NCBI RefSeq assembly: GCF_004299445.1
Contig: NZ_SCTC01000024.1
Span: 1-49,906 of the forward strand
Source: Phenylobacterium sp.
GTDB lineage: Bacteria > Pseudomonadota > Alphaproteobacteria > Caulobacterales > Caulobacteraceae
Reading direction: 5' to 3'
DNA: 49,906 nucleotides
Part shown: positions 41,208 through 48,638 of the stretch, piece by piece
How positions within the stretch are numbered: the first letter of the stretch is position 1
How the letters are laid out: every line of letters begins with the position of its first letter
The notes under the pieces: model-generated
What the model was told of the DNA's origin: nothing
Databases searched by the model: none
Seen by the model: only the letters and a program-made list of their open reading frames with translations
Position numbers and translations under genes: made by a program

Positions 41208-42410
41208 ATGGCCGATTCCGGCGGCAGCGCACTCGACGCCTTCCGCGCCGAGGCGCGCGAATGGCTCGAGGCCAACTATCCCCAGTCGCTCCGCGACGAT
41301 CCCCGCGCCGGTGAGCGCGCGATGGTGGGCGGCTTCAAGCCCGAGGGCGACCACCTGCTGTGGAAGCAGCGGATGGCCGAGAAGGGCTGGGGCACGCCGA
41401 CGTGGCCGAAGAAGTATGGCGCGGGCGGCCTCTCCCCCGCCGAAGCCCGCGTGCTGCAGCAGGAAATGGACCGCATCGGCGCCTACAACCCGATGGTGGG
41501 CATGGGCCTCTCGATGTTCGGCCCGACGCTGCTGGAATACGGCACCGAAGAGCAGAAGCAGCGCCACATCCCGCCGATCGTACGGGGCGAAATTCGCTGG
41601 TGCCAAGGGTATTCGGAGCCGGGCGCAGGTAGTGACCTCGCCTCTTTGACAACAAAGTGCGAGGACGCCGGAGATCACTGGAAGATTAACGGCCAGAAAA
41701 TCTGGACGAGCGGTGCGCAATACGCTGACTGGTGCTTCTGTCTTGTTCGCACAGACACGTCGAAGAAGCATGAAGGCATCAGCTTTGTTCTGATCAACAT
41801 GCATCAACCTGGTGTCGAGACGCGGCCGATCAAGCTGATCGCCGGCTCTTCGCCCTTCTGCGAGACGTTCTTCACCGACGCGCGCGCCGAGAAGGACGAC
41901 ATGGTCGGGCCGCTGAACGGCGGCTGGACGGTGGGCAAGCGCCTGCTGCAGCACGAGCGTTCGGGCCAGGGCGGCGGCCGGATGACCGGCGGGGCCAAGG
42001 TCTCGGCGATCGCCAAGAAGTACGTCGGCGTCGACGAGCAGGGCCGGATCGCCGACAGCGACCTGCGCATGCGCATCGCCCAGAACGAGATGGACGCCCG
42101 GGCGCACGCGCTCACCATCGAGCGCGCCCGTGAGGAGTCGAAGGGCAATGTGAACCCCTCGGCCGCCACGTCGATCATGAAGAACTCGGGCACCTGGATC
42201 GGTCAGACCCGCGCCGAACTGCTGCTCGAGGTGATGGGCCATCAGGGCCTGGGCTGGAGCGGCGACGACTTCAGCCGCGAGGAGATCGAGGCGGTGCGCG
42301 GCTGGCTGTCGGGCAAGGCCTGGACGATCTTCGGCGGTTCCCAGGAGGTGCAGTCGAACATCGTCAGCAAGCGGATCCTGGGGCTGCCCGACACGACGCA
42401 GAGCTCGTAA
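41208..42410 (+). CDS. acyl-CoA dehydrogenase, ~400-aa type, array member 3
   Basis: A 400-residue paralogue. Motifs: WCQGYSEPGAGSDLASL, WKINGQKIWTSGAQ, RTDTSKKHEGISF; the C-terminus is WTIFGGSQEVQSNIVSKRILGLPD, with Phe where members 1 and 2 have Glu before the Gly-Gly. It is closest to member 5 (both end IFGGSQEVQSNIVSKRILGLPD). GGGAGG precedes the ATG. A patch at about 41585-41820 uses lower-GC codons, at the same place as in members 2 and 5. A 102-bp repeat follows the gene. Confidence 0.92.
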   Translation: MADSGGSALDAFRAEAREWLEANYPQSLRDDPRAGERAMVGGFKPEGDHLLWKQRMAEKGWGTPTWPKKYGAGGLSPAEARVLQQEMDRIGAYNPMVGMGLSMFGPTLLEYGTEEQKQRHIPPIVRGEIRWCQGYSEPGAGSDLASLTTKCEDAGDHWKINGQKIWTSGAQYADWCFCLVRTDTSKKHEGISFVLINMHQPGVETRPIKLIAGSSPFCETFFTDARAEKDDMVGPLNGGWTVGKRLLQHERSGQGGGRMTGGAKVSAIAKKYVGVDEQGRIADSDLRMRIAQNEMDARAHALTIERAREESKGNVNPSAATSIMKNSGTWIGQTRAELLLEVMGHQGLGWSGDDFSREEIEAVRGWLSGKAWTIFGGSQEVQSNIVSKRILGLPDTTQSS

Positions 42411-42425
42411 CGCACGCTTGAAACA

Positions 42426-42527
42426 CGTCATGGCCGGGCCTGTCCCGGCCACCCAGAAGCGCCGCCGCCCAAGGATTGCCTGCAGCGCTCGCGTTTCTGG
42501 GTCCCCGGGACAAGCCCGGGGATGACG
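42426..42527 (+). repeat. 102-bp palindromic repeat, copy A
   Basis: Starts CGTCATGGCCGGGCCTGTCC and ends CAAGCCCGGGGATGACG. The ends pair (CGTCAT/ATGACG, then CCCAGA/TCTGGG), and each arm holds its own hairpin (GGCCGGG-CCTGT-CCCGGCC and CCCCGGG-ACAAG-CCCGGGG). The type GTCATCCCCGGGCTTGTCCC is a common dispersed alphaproteobacterial repeat. This copy lies 15 bp after array member 3. Confidence 0.85.
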
Positions 42528-42554
42528 ATCAATATCTTATGGTGGGGACTTCCG

Positions 42555-43757
42555 ATGGCCGATTTCGGTGGACCTGATCTGACGACCTTCCGCACCGAAG
42601 TGCGCGCCTGGATCGCGGCGAACTTTCCGGCGTCGCTGAAGGGCAAGGCGGCGCCCGAGGGGCGCGAGCTGACGCCCGACCAGGACGCCTGGCGCAAGGC
42701 GATGGGCGACAAGGGCTGGGGCACGCCCACCTGGCCGACGGCGTACGGCGGCGGCGGGCTGGGCAAGGCCGAGGCCCGGGTCATCGCCGAGGAGCTGGTC
42801 GCGGCCGGGGCCTACAACCCCATCGGCGGCATGGGCGTGATGATGTTCGGCCCGACGCTGCTGGAATACGGCAACGAGGAGCAGAAGCAGCGCCACATTC
42901 CGCCGATCGTGAAGGGCGAACTGCGCTGGTGCCAGGGGTTCTCGGAACCCAACGCGGGATCGGACCTCGCCAGCCTGCAGACCAAGGCCGTGGACGCGGG
43001 CGACCACTATGTCGTCGACGGCGGGAAGGTGTGGACCAGCGGCGCGCACACCGCCGACTGGTGCTTCTGCCTGGTGCGGACCGACAACACCAAGAAGCAC
43101 GAGGGCATCAGCTTCCTGCTGATCGACATGAAGAGCCCGGGCGTCGAGCCCCGGCCGATCCTGCTGATCAACGGCACGACGCCCTTCTGCGAGACCTTCT
43201 TCACCAACGTGAAGGTGCCGAAGGAGAACCTGGTGGGGCCGCTGAACGGCGGCTGGACCATCGCCAAGCGGCTGCTGCAGCACGAGCGGCAGGGGATCTC
43301 CGGGGCCAACAACGCGGGCGCGCCGGGGGTGCTGCCGGGGCCGGGCGTGATCGCCTGGGCCAAGCAGCATGTGGGCGTCGAGGACGACGGACGGCTGGCC
43401 GATCCCGACCTGCGCCGCCGCCTGACCGAACACCTGATGGAGGAGCGCGCGTTCCAGCTGACGGGGCGCCGCGCGGCCGACGAGGCGCGGTCGAACTCGG
43501 GGCCGTCGGCGGCGACGTCGGTGCTGAAGAACGTCGGTTCGAAGGTGCGTCAGGACAAGGCCGAACTGGCCGTCGAGCTGCTGGGCAGCCAGGGGCTGGG
43601 CTGGGAGGGCGACGCGTTCGACCCGGCCGCGCTGGGTGCGACACGGGCGTGGCTGCGCGGGAAAAGCGGCACCATCGCGGGCGGGTCGTGGGAAGTGCAG
43701 CTGAACATCATCTCGAAGCGGATTCTGGGGCTGCCCGAGGCGACGCAGTCGAGGTAG
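42555..43757 (+). CDS. acyl-CoA dehydrogenase, ~400-aa type, array member 4
   Basis: A 400-residue paralogue and the most divergent of the five. It has WCQGFSEPNAGSDLASL (Asn for Gly in the loop) and VVDGGKVWTSGAH, and its C-terminus is GTIAGGSWEVQLNIISKRILGLPE, with Ala before Gly-Gly. Codon use is uniformly GC-rich, with no low-GC patch. I chose ATG 42555 (MADFGGPDL, as in the paralogues) over an ATG 11 codons upstream inside the repeat-derived leader. Copy A of the 102-bp repeat precedes it and copy B follows. Confidence 0.91.
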   Translation: MADFGGPDLTTFRTEVRAWIAANFPASLKGKAAPEGRELTPDQDAWRKAMGDKGWGTPTWPTAYGGGGLGKAEARVIAEELVAAGAYNPIGGMGVMMFGPTLLEYGNEEQKQRHIPPIVKGELRWCQGFSEPNAGSDLASLQTKAVDAGDHYVVDGGKVWTSGAHTADWCFCLVRTDNTKKHEGISFLLIDMKSPGVEPRPILLINGTTPFCETFFTNVKVPKENLVGPLNGGWTIAKRLLQHERQGISGANNAGAPGVLPGPGVIAWAKQHVGVEDDGRLADPDLRRRLTEHLMEERAFQLTGRRAADEARSNSGPSAATSVLKNVGSKVRQDKAELAVELLGSQGLGWEGDAFDPAALGATRAWLRGKSGTIAGGSWEVQLNIISKRILGLPEATQSR

Positions 43758-43776
43758 TCTCCCGCCCCTTGAAACG

Positions 43777-43878
43777 CGTCATGGCCGGGCCTGTCCCGGC
43801 CACCCAGATACGCCGGCGTTCGGGAATTACCTGAGGCGCCGGCGCTTCTGGGTCTCCGGGACAAGCCCGGGGATGACG
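43777..43878 (+). repeat. 102-bp palindromic repeat, copy B
   Basis: Same length, orientation and ends as copy A. Differences are concentrated in the central 30 bases, where copy B reads CGCCGGCG...CGCCGGCG and still pairs. It lies 19 bp after array member 4 and 32 bp before member 5. Confidence 0.85.
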
Positions 43879-43910
43879 ATCGAAATATTGAACACGAAGG
43901 AATTTTGAGA

Positions 43911-45116
43911 ATGGCCGATTTTGGCGGCACGGATCTGGAGGGCTTCCGCACGGAGGTCCGGAGCTGGGTCGAGGCGAATTTCCCCGCTTCGCTCAAGGGC
44001 AAGCCCAACCCGATGGCGCGCGAAGAGCGCCACGACCCGACCCCGGACCAGGAAGCCTGGCGCAAGGCGGTGGGCGAGAAGGGCTGGGGCACCCCCACCT
44101 GGCCCAAGGCCTATGGCGGCGGCGGCCTGTCGAGCGCCGAGGCGCGCATCGTGCAGGGCGAATTCGCCCGGGCCGGCGCCTACAACCCGATCGGCGGCAT
44201 GGGCGTGATGATGTTCGGCCCGACGCTGCTGGAATACGGCACCGAGGCGCAGAAGCTGGAGCACATTCCGCCGATCTGCCGCGGCGAGATCGCATGGTGC
44301 CAGGGCTTCTCGGAACCGGGCGCGGGCTCGGACCTGGCAAGTCTTCAGACCAAGGCCGAAGATAAAGGTGACCATTTCGTCATCAACGGTCAGAAAATCT
44401 GGACGAGCGGCGCGCAATGGGCCGACTGGTGCTTCTGTCTTGTTCGCACGGATACTTCGAAGAAGCACGAGGGCATCTCTTTCGTGCTGTTCACGATGCA
44501 TCAGCCGGGCGTGGAAGTGCGGCCGATTCCTCTGATCGCCGGCTCCTCACCTTTCTGCGAGACCTTCTTTACCGACGCCATCGCGCACAAGAAGGATCTG
44601 GTCGGCCCGCTGAACGGCGGCTGGACCATCGCCAAGCGCCTGCTGCAGCATGAACGTTCGGGCCTCACGGGCGCCGGCGGCGGGCTGGGCTCGGGCGGCA
44701 AGCCGCTGGAGCAGCTGGCCAAGGAATACGTCGGCCTGGACGAGCAGGGCCGCCTGGACGACCAGGACCTGCGCACGCGGCTGGTGACCAACGCCATGAA
44801 CTGGCGCGCCTTCCAGCAGACCGCCGTGCGCGCGATGATGGAGGCCAAGGGCAACTCGGGCCCCTCGTCGGCGACGTCGATCATGAAGAACGCCGGCACC
44901 CAGCTGATCCAGGAGCGTCACGAGATGGCGCTCGAGATCATGGGCCACCAGGGCCTGGGCTGGGAAGGCGACGCCTTCAAGCGCGAGGAGCTGGAAGCCG
45001 TGCGCGGCTGGCTGTTCGGCAAGGCGTTCACGATCTTCGGCGGCAGCCAGGAAGTTCAGTCGAACATCGTGTCGAAGCGCATCCTGGGCTTGCCTGACCT
45101 TACGCAAGCGAACTGA
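43911..45116 (+). CDS. acyl-CoA dehydrogenase, ~400-aa type, array member 5
   Basis: A 401-residue paralogue closest to member 3. Motifs: WCQGFSEPGAGSDLASL, FVINGQKIWTSGAQ, RTDTSKKHEGISF, and the end FTIFGGSQEVQSNIVSKRILGLPD. The MCAD Glu376 position is Gly. A lower-GC patch occupies about 44336-44580, matching the position in members 2 and 3. The start ATG 43911 matches the paralogues; an upstream TTG is two codons earlier. Copy C of the 102-bp repeat follows. Confidence 0.92.
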   Translation: MADFGGTDLEGFRTEVRSWVEANFPASLKGKPNPMAREERHDPTPDQEAWRKAVGEKGWGTPTWPKAYGGGGLSSAEARIVQGEFARAGAYNPIGGMGVMMFGPTLLEYGTEAQKLEHIPPICRGEIAWCQGFSEPGAGSDLASLQTKAEDKGDHFVINGQKIWTSGAQWADWCFCLVRTDTSKKHEGISFVLFTMHQPGVEVRPIPLIAGSSPFCETFFTDAIAHKKDLVGPLNGGWTIAKRLLQHERSGLTGAGGGLGSGGKPLEQLAKEYVGLDEQGRLDDQDLRTRLVTNAMNWRAFQQTAVRAMMEAKGNSGPSSATSIMKNAGTQLIQERHEMALEIMGHQGLGWEGDAFKREELEAVRGWLFGKAFTIFGGSQEVQSNIVSKRILGLPDLTQAN

Positions 45117-45146
45117 GAGTAACGCGGAAAACACGCGCGCTTTAAA

Positions 45147-45248
45147 CGTCATGGCCGGGCCTGTCCCGGCTACCCAGAAGCGCCGCCCTCGGGGATTAGC
45201 CTGAGCGGCCGGCGCATCTGGATCCCCGGCACAAGCCCGGGGATGACG
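45147..45248 (+). repeat. 102-bp palindromic repeat, copy C
   Basis: Same length, orientation and ends as copies A and B, with scattered changes in the core and one in each hairpin (CCCGGCT, CCCCGGC). It lies 30 bp after array member 5 and about 70 bp before the short acyl-CoA dehydrogenase. Confidence 0.85.
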
Positions 45249-45315
45249 AGCAACAATTCGAATTGAAACGCAGGGCCTCAGGCCCGCACGGATTAGACGA
45301 GAGGAAGAATTACAG

Positions 45316-46404
45316 ATGGCCGTTCTTACCGAAGAACAGAGCATGCTGCGCGACGCGGCCAAGAGCTGGGTGCAGGAGAAGTCCCCGGTCACGGCGTTCC
45401 GGAAGATGCGCGATAGCGGAGTCGAGATCGGCTACGACGTCGCCGCCTGGAACGAGATGGCCGAGATGGGCTGGGCCGGGGTGATCATCCCCGAGGAATA
45501 CGGCGGCTCGAACTTCGGCTACCTGAGCCTGGGCCTCGTGCTCGAGGAGCTGGGCCGCACGCTGACCGCCTCGCCGCTGATCGCCTCGGGCCTGGGCGCC
45601 GCCTCGGCGCTGATCCTGGGCGGTTCCGAGAGCCAGAAGGGCGAGTGGCTGCCGAAGATCGCCGACGGCTCGGTGGTGGCGGCGCTGGCCGTCGACGAAG
45701 GCCCGCACCACAAGCCCGAGAAGGTCGAGGCCACCGTCTCCGGCGGCAAGCTGACCGGCAAGAAGGTGTTCGTGCTGGAAGGCATGGCGGCCAACGTGTT
45801 CGTCGTGTCGGCCAAGGAAGGCGGCAAGATCGAGCTCTACCTCGTGAAGGCCGACGACGCCGGCGTGAAGCGCACCAAGCTGAGCCTGGCCGACAGCCGC
45901 GGCGCGGCGAACGTCGAGTTCAACGGCGCGGCGGCCGACAAGCTGACCGGCGGCGCCGAGCTGCTGGAAAAGGTGCTGGACCGCGCGCGGGCCGGCATCG
46001 CCGCCGAGATGCTGGGCGCGGCCACCCAGGCGTTCGAGGTCACCCTCGACTACCTGAAGACCCGCGTGCAGTTCGGCCAGGTGATCGGCTCGTTCCAGGC
46101 GCTGCAGCACCGGGCGGCCAAGATGTTCACCGAGCTGGAACTGGCCCGCTCGGCCGTCGAAGCCGCGCTGACCGCGATCGACAACGACAGCCCCGACGTG
46201 CCGGAACTAGTCAGCCTGTCGAAGGCCAAGATGGGCGACACGTTCCACCTGATCTCGAACGAGATGGTCCAGATGCACGGCGGCATCGGCATGACCGACG
46301 CGCACGACGCCGGCTTCTACCTGAAGCGGGCGCGGGCGGCGGAAGCGGCGTTCGGGAACCAGGCGTATCACCGGGATCGGTACGCGAAGATCCAAGGGTA
46401 TTGA
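45316..46404 (+). CDS. acyl-CoA dehydrogenase, short partner-type subunit
   Basis: A 362-residue acyl-CoA dehydrogenase of the shorter class: LTEEQSMLRDAAKSWVQE, GWAGVIIPEEYGGSNFGYLSLGLVLEELGRTL, KTRVQFGQVIGSFQALQHRAAKMFTELELARS, and the end QMHGGIGMTDAHDAGFYLKRARAAEAAFG. The MHGGIGMTDxHD ending and reduced middle domain resemble the smaller subunits of heteromeric alpha2beta2 acyl-CoA dehydrogenases known from actinobacterial steroid catabolism. The SEPGAGSD FAD loop of the five larger paralogues is absent (the region reads ALAVDEGPHHKPEK). GAGGAAGAA precedes the ATG. It ends the cluster at an intrinsic terminator. Confidence 0.9.
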   Translation: MAVLTEEQSMLRDAAKSWVQEKSPVTAFRKMRDSGVEIGYDVAAWNEMAEMGWAGVIIPEEYGGSNFGYLSLGLVLEELGRTLTASPLIASGLGAASALILGGSESQKGEWLPKIADGSVVAALAVDEGPHHKPEKVEATVSGGKLTGKKVFVLEGMAANVFVVSAKEGGKIELYLVKADDAGVKRTKLSLADSRGAANVEFNGAAADKLTGGAELLEKVLDRARAGIAAEMLGAATQAFEVTLDYLKTRVQFGQVIGSFQALQHRAAKMFTELELARSAVEAALTAIDNDSPDVPELVSLSKAKMGDTFHLISNEMVQMHGGIGMTDAHDAGFYLKRARAAEAAFGNQAYHRDRYAKIQGY

Positions 46405-46448
46405 GGCGCCTGCCCGCGTTAGTGGGCTGAGGTGTTGAGGTTATGGAG

Positions 46449-46483
46449 CCCCGTCGGTCGTGAGACCGGCGGGGTTTTCGTTT
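46449..46483 (+). terminator. intrinsic terminator of the acyl-CoA dehydrogenase cluster
   Basis: CCCCGTCGGTC-GTGA-GACCGGCGGGG is an 11-bp stem with one G-T pair and a 4-nt loop, followed by TTTTCGTTT, 45 bp after the last stop. This is the clearest rho-independent terminator in the window. Confidence 0.88.
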
Positions 46484-46510
46484 GGGGGTAAACGCCCTGC
46501 CGGCCGCCCG

Positions 46511-46570
46511 CCCCCTCCACCATCGGCTCTTCGGCCGATGGTCCCCCTCCCGCCGCTTTGCGGGGGAGGT
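46511..46570 (+). repeat. palindromic GC-rich repeat, forward copy
   Basis: CCCCCTCCACC, hairpin ATCGGCTCTTCGGCCGAT, GGTCCCCCTCCC, and GCTTTGCGGGGGAGGT. It is the cleanest copy of the family also found at 8654, 16972, 18904, 46593 and 47055. Confidence 0.8.
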
Positions 46571-46590
46571 AAGGCGCGGGAGGGGTGTCT

Positions 46591-47037
46591 TTACCTCCCC
46601 CGCGAAGCGGTGGGAGGGGGACCGCTCGCCGAGCCCGGCCTTGGGCCGGGCGTAGAGCGAGGGGTGGAGGGGGCGGGCCGCATCCGCTGACGTTCCGCTG
46701 CGCGGCGGAGGATGCCGTCCACGACGTTATCGAGGTCGTGATAAACGCTCGACGCCGGGATGCGGAGGACCTCGACGCCCTGTTGCTTCAGCCAGGCGTC
46801 GCGGGCGTTGTCCTTGGCCTGGGCTTCGTCGTGCCAATGGGTTCTGCCGTCGATCTCGACCGCGAGCGCGGCGGACGGACAGTAGAAGTCGAGGATGATA
46901 TTACCGAAGGGGTGCTGACGGCGAAACGTGGGCTTGTCGTCGCTCCGGCCGCGCAGGCGGGTCCAGAGGATCACCTCGGGCTCCGTCATCGCCTTGCGCA
47001 TCGTTCGGGCGCGGGTGGTGATCAGTCTGCGTCGCAT
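46591..47037 (-). CDS. DUF559 domain endonuclease-like protein
   Basis: A 148-residue DUF559 protein, related to Vsr-type PD-(D/E)xK nucleases. Key segment: FRRQHPFGNIILDFYCPSAALAVEIDGRTHW, with the metal-binding Asp of ILDFYC and the E-x-D of VEIDG, then AWLKQQGVEVLRIPASSV and the closing helix VVDGILRRAA. The N-terminal RRRLITTRARTMRKAMTEPEVILWTRLR is typical of stand-alone DUF559 proteins. The last 27 residues (Pro/Arg/Ser-rich) and the TAA stop are encoded by the repeat at 46593-46673, and a second, inverted copy lies 18 bp before the start. The gene is therefore framed by inverted repeats, as a mobile unit would be. Confidence 0.82.
   Translation of the reverse strand: MRRRLITTRARTMRKAMTEPEVILWTRLRGRSDDKPTFRRQHPFGNIILDFYCPSAALAVEIDGRTHWHDEAQAKDNARDAWLKQQGVEVLRIPASSVYHDLDNVVDGILRRAAERQRMRPAPSTPRSTPGPRPGSASGPPPTASRGR
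46593..46673 (-). repeat. palindromic GC-rich repeat, reverse copy, left side of the DUF559 gene
   Basis: Reads ACCTCCCCCGCGAAGCGG...GGGAGGGGGACC, a core hairpin around GCCCGGCCTTGGGCCGGGC, then GGTGGAGGGGG. It overlaps the 3' end of the DUF559 gene and supplies its stop codon. Confidence 0.8.
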
Positions 47038-47054
47038 GTCGTGCCGGCCGCTCG

Positions 47055-47134
47055 CCCCCTCCACCATCCGCTCTACAGCCCGCTGGCGCCGGCTTCGGCG
47101 GACGGTCCCCCTCCCGCCGCTTTGCGGGGGAGGT
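47055..47134 (+). repeat. palindromic GC-rich repeat, forward copy, right side of the DUF559 gene
   Basis: CCCCCTCCACC, a core around GCCGGCTTCGGC, GGTCCCCCTCCC and GCTTTGCGGGGGAGGT. It is in inverted orientation to the copy at 46593-46673, so together they bracket the nuclease gene in a 542-bp unit. The DNA from here to 47190 holds no gene. Confidence 0.8.
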
Positions 47135-47190
47135 ATGGAACATATTGGGAACACGTGAGGGTTGGTCAAGCGCCCACTCTGGGCCCTGAA

Positions 47191-47321
47191 ACCCATGGAC
47201 GGAGTTTGCCTGCCGGGTCAGGCGTCTCAAGGACGAGCGCGCAGCGCTCGCCGCGGGGCGGCGCGCCGGAGGCGCGTCCTTGACACGCCTGGCCCGGCAG
47301 GCTCGCAATCAACCATGGGAT
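47191..47321 (+). repeat. structured repeat element, copy 2 (candidate leader RNA)
   Basis: Same fold as copy 1. Outer CCCATGG/CCATGGG; main stem GCCTGCCGGGTCAGGCGT (47208-47225) with 47285-47302 (17 Watson-Crick pairs and one G-T); AAGGA/TCCTT; tip hairpins CGAGCGC-GCA-GCGCTCG (47234-47250) and CGCGCC-GGA-GGCGCG (47262-47276). Against copy 1, five main-stem pairs and three hairpin pairs changed on both sides with pairing kept, while ACGGAGTTT and TCGCAATCAA are unchanged. It ends 49 nt before the ATG at 47371, on the same strand. Confidence 0.75.
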
Positions 47322-47370
47322 TTAAGGGCGGGAGGCGCCCTGAAAGGGTGCGTAAGCTAGGAGCTTAAAC

Positions 47371-47868
47371 ATGGCGGAGTTTCCATTGGCGCCGGAGGGC
47401 GACTTCGACCCCCGGCCGATCCTTCGAAAATTCCTGATCGCCTTCCAGACCCTTCTTGAAGAGGTCATCGCGCTAGAGCCAGGCGACCTGATCGAGGCCG
47501 ACCTTCATCCGTTCGTCGTCAGGGCTTTCCCATCCATCCCTCCCCAACTCAACCTGATGCACAGCACACTTGAGGCTTGGTGGGTGCCTCAGCAACTGAC
47601 TGTGCATGGTCTCGACGGCACTCAACTGGCGCTGAAGCTAGCGCTAGTTGGTGCACGCAATCGCGAGTTCAACGCGGTGCGCGGCCCACGACTGACGGCG
47701 GCTCCTGCCCCGCGGGGAGCCGGACGAGGGATCTTTCGGCGTGTGCTAGAGGCAATAGACATTCCGTTCGAAAGCCTCGCGGCCGCTCTCGGGGTTGGCG
47801 ACGCCGTGGCCGAGTTCAAAAAGGTGCTTGAGAAAGCGATTCCGTCTGACTTCGCTGAAAACCGATGA
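47371..47868 (+). CDS. hypothetical protein, unrecognised
   Basis: A 165-residue protein without a signal peptide or membrane helix. The N-terminal half is a mixed alpha/beta region (RPILRKFLIAFQTLLEEVIAL, TLEAWWVPQQLTVHGLDGTQLALKLALVGARNREF); the C-terminus is helical (IFRRVLEAIDIPFESLAAALGVGDAVAEFKKVLEKAI). It may be a complete small globular protein, but I see no family motif. AGGAG lies at good spacing before the ATG. Codon use is less GC-rich than in the neighbours, as in the gene behind structured element copy 1, suggesting transfer. Confidence 0.6.
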   Translation: MAEFPLAPEGDFDPRPILRKFLIAFQTLLEEVIALEPGDLIEADLHPFVVRAFPSIPPQLNLMHSTLEAWWVPQQLTVHGLDGTQLALKLALVGARNREFNAVRGPRLTAAPAPRGAGRGIFRRVLEAIDIPFESLAAALGVGDAVAEFKKVLEKAIPSDFAENR

Positions 47869-47924
47869 TCTCCTGAACCTTTCCTGCGTCCGCATCTGAC
47901 GCAGCGCCCTGCCACCCTTCCCGC

Positions 47925-48593
47925 ATGCCCGACCGCTTCCCCTTGCACTCGCCCGCCCGTGAATGGCCGATCCCGCCGATGGACAAGGCGGCGGGGTGGA
48001 AGGCGAGCGCGTTCACCTGGGAGATGGGGGAGTTGATCCTGCAGCGGATCGCCGAGGGGGAGAGCGTGCGGGCGATCACGGCGCATCCGGCGATGCCGGC
48101 GTACTGCACGGTGTTTCGCTGGATGCAGTTCGTGCCCGAGTTCGGGGCGGCGGTGGCGGAGGTGCGGGGGCATCTGGCGCAGCAGCGGCAGGCGCTGGCC
48201 GACGCCTGGCGGCATGCGCGGGGGCGGCGGCGGAACGGGGCGGGTCGGCGCGAGCAGGTGTCGGCGCAGGCGCTGGGGCGGCTGCTGGACGCGGTGCGGG
48301 ACGGGGCGTCGGTGAGCGCGGCGGTGGCCGAGCCCGGGGCGCCGTCGTTCAAGGCGCTCTATTCACGGGTGCGGAAGTGTCCGGCGTTTCGCGCGGCGTT
48401 CGTGGACGCGTGCGAGTGGCGCGACATCGGGCTGGAGGCCGCGCGGGAGGAGGCCCTGGACGGGGTGTTCGTCACCGGCATCCCGGCGGCGAACGCGGCG
48501 CTGCGGGCGATCGACGGGCGGCGCGGGCGGCTGCGGCCGAAGCTGTACCGGCGGCTGCGGTCGGGGCCTTCCCGTACCGGCGATATGCTCTAG
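47925..48593 (+). CDS. tandem-HTH protein resembling phage terminase small subunit
   Basis: A 222-residue protein with two copies of the module seen in the gene at 10936: ILQRIAEGESVRAITAHPAMPAYCTVFRWMQFVPEF and LLDAVRDGASVSAAVAEPGAPSFKALYSRVRKCPAF. Between them is a basic linker (RHARGRRRNGAGRREQ); the C-terminus is basic (GRRGRLRPKLYRRLR). The helix-turn-helix layout matches Sf6-type small terminases, but no phage gene is near. The start lacks an obvious ribosome binding site. Unlike the 10936 protein it has a basic rather than acidic tail and no SOS box in front. Confidence 0.7.
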   Translation: MPDRFPLHSPAREWPIPPMDKAAGWKASAFTWEMGELILQRIAEGESVRAITAHPAMPAYCTVFRWMQFVPEFGAAVAEVRGHLAQQRQALADAWRHARGRRRNGAGRREQVSAQALGRLLDAVRDGASVSAAVAEPGAPSFKALYSRVRKCPAFRAAFVDACEWRDIGLEAAREEALDGVFVTGIPAANAALRAIDGRRGRLRPKLYRRLRSGPSRTGDML

Positions 48594-48638
48594 CCTGAAG
48601 CCGGGGCGCCGGTCGGCGGGCCGGCGGGGGGTGAGATC

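Noticed and set aside
42522..42554. An upstream ATG giving array member 4 an 11-residue N-terminal extension
   Set aside because: The extension comes from the end of the 102-bp repeat and leader; the MADFGG start matches the other paralogues.
46511..47134. A CRISPR array, suggested by several similar GC-rich repeats
   Set aside because: The repeats are palindromic, in both orientations, unevenly spaced, and have no spacer pattern or cas genes.
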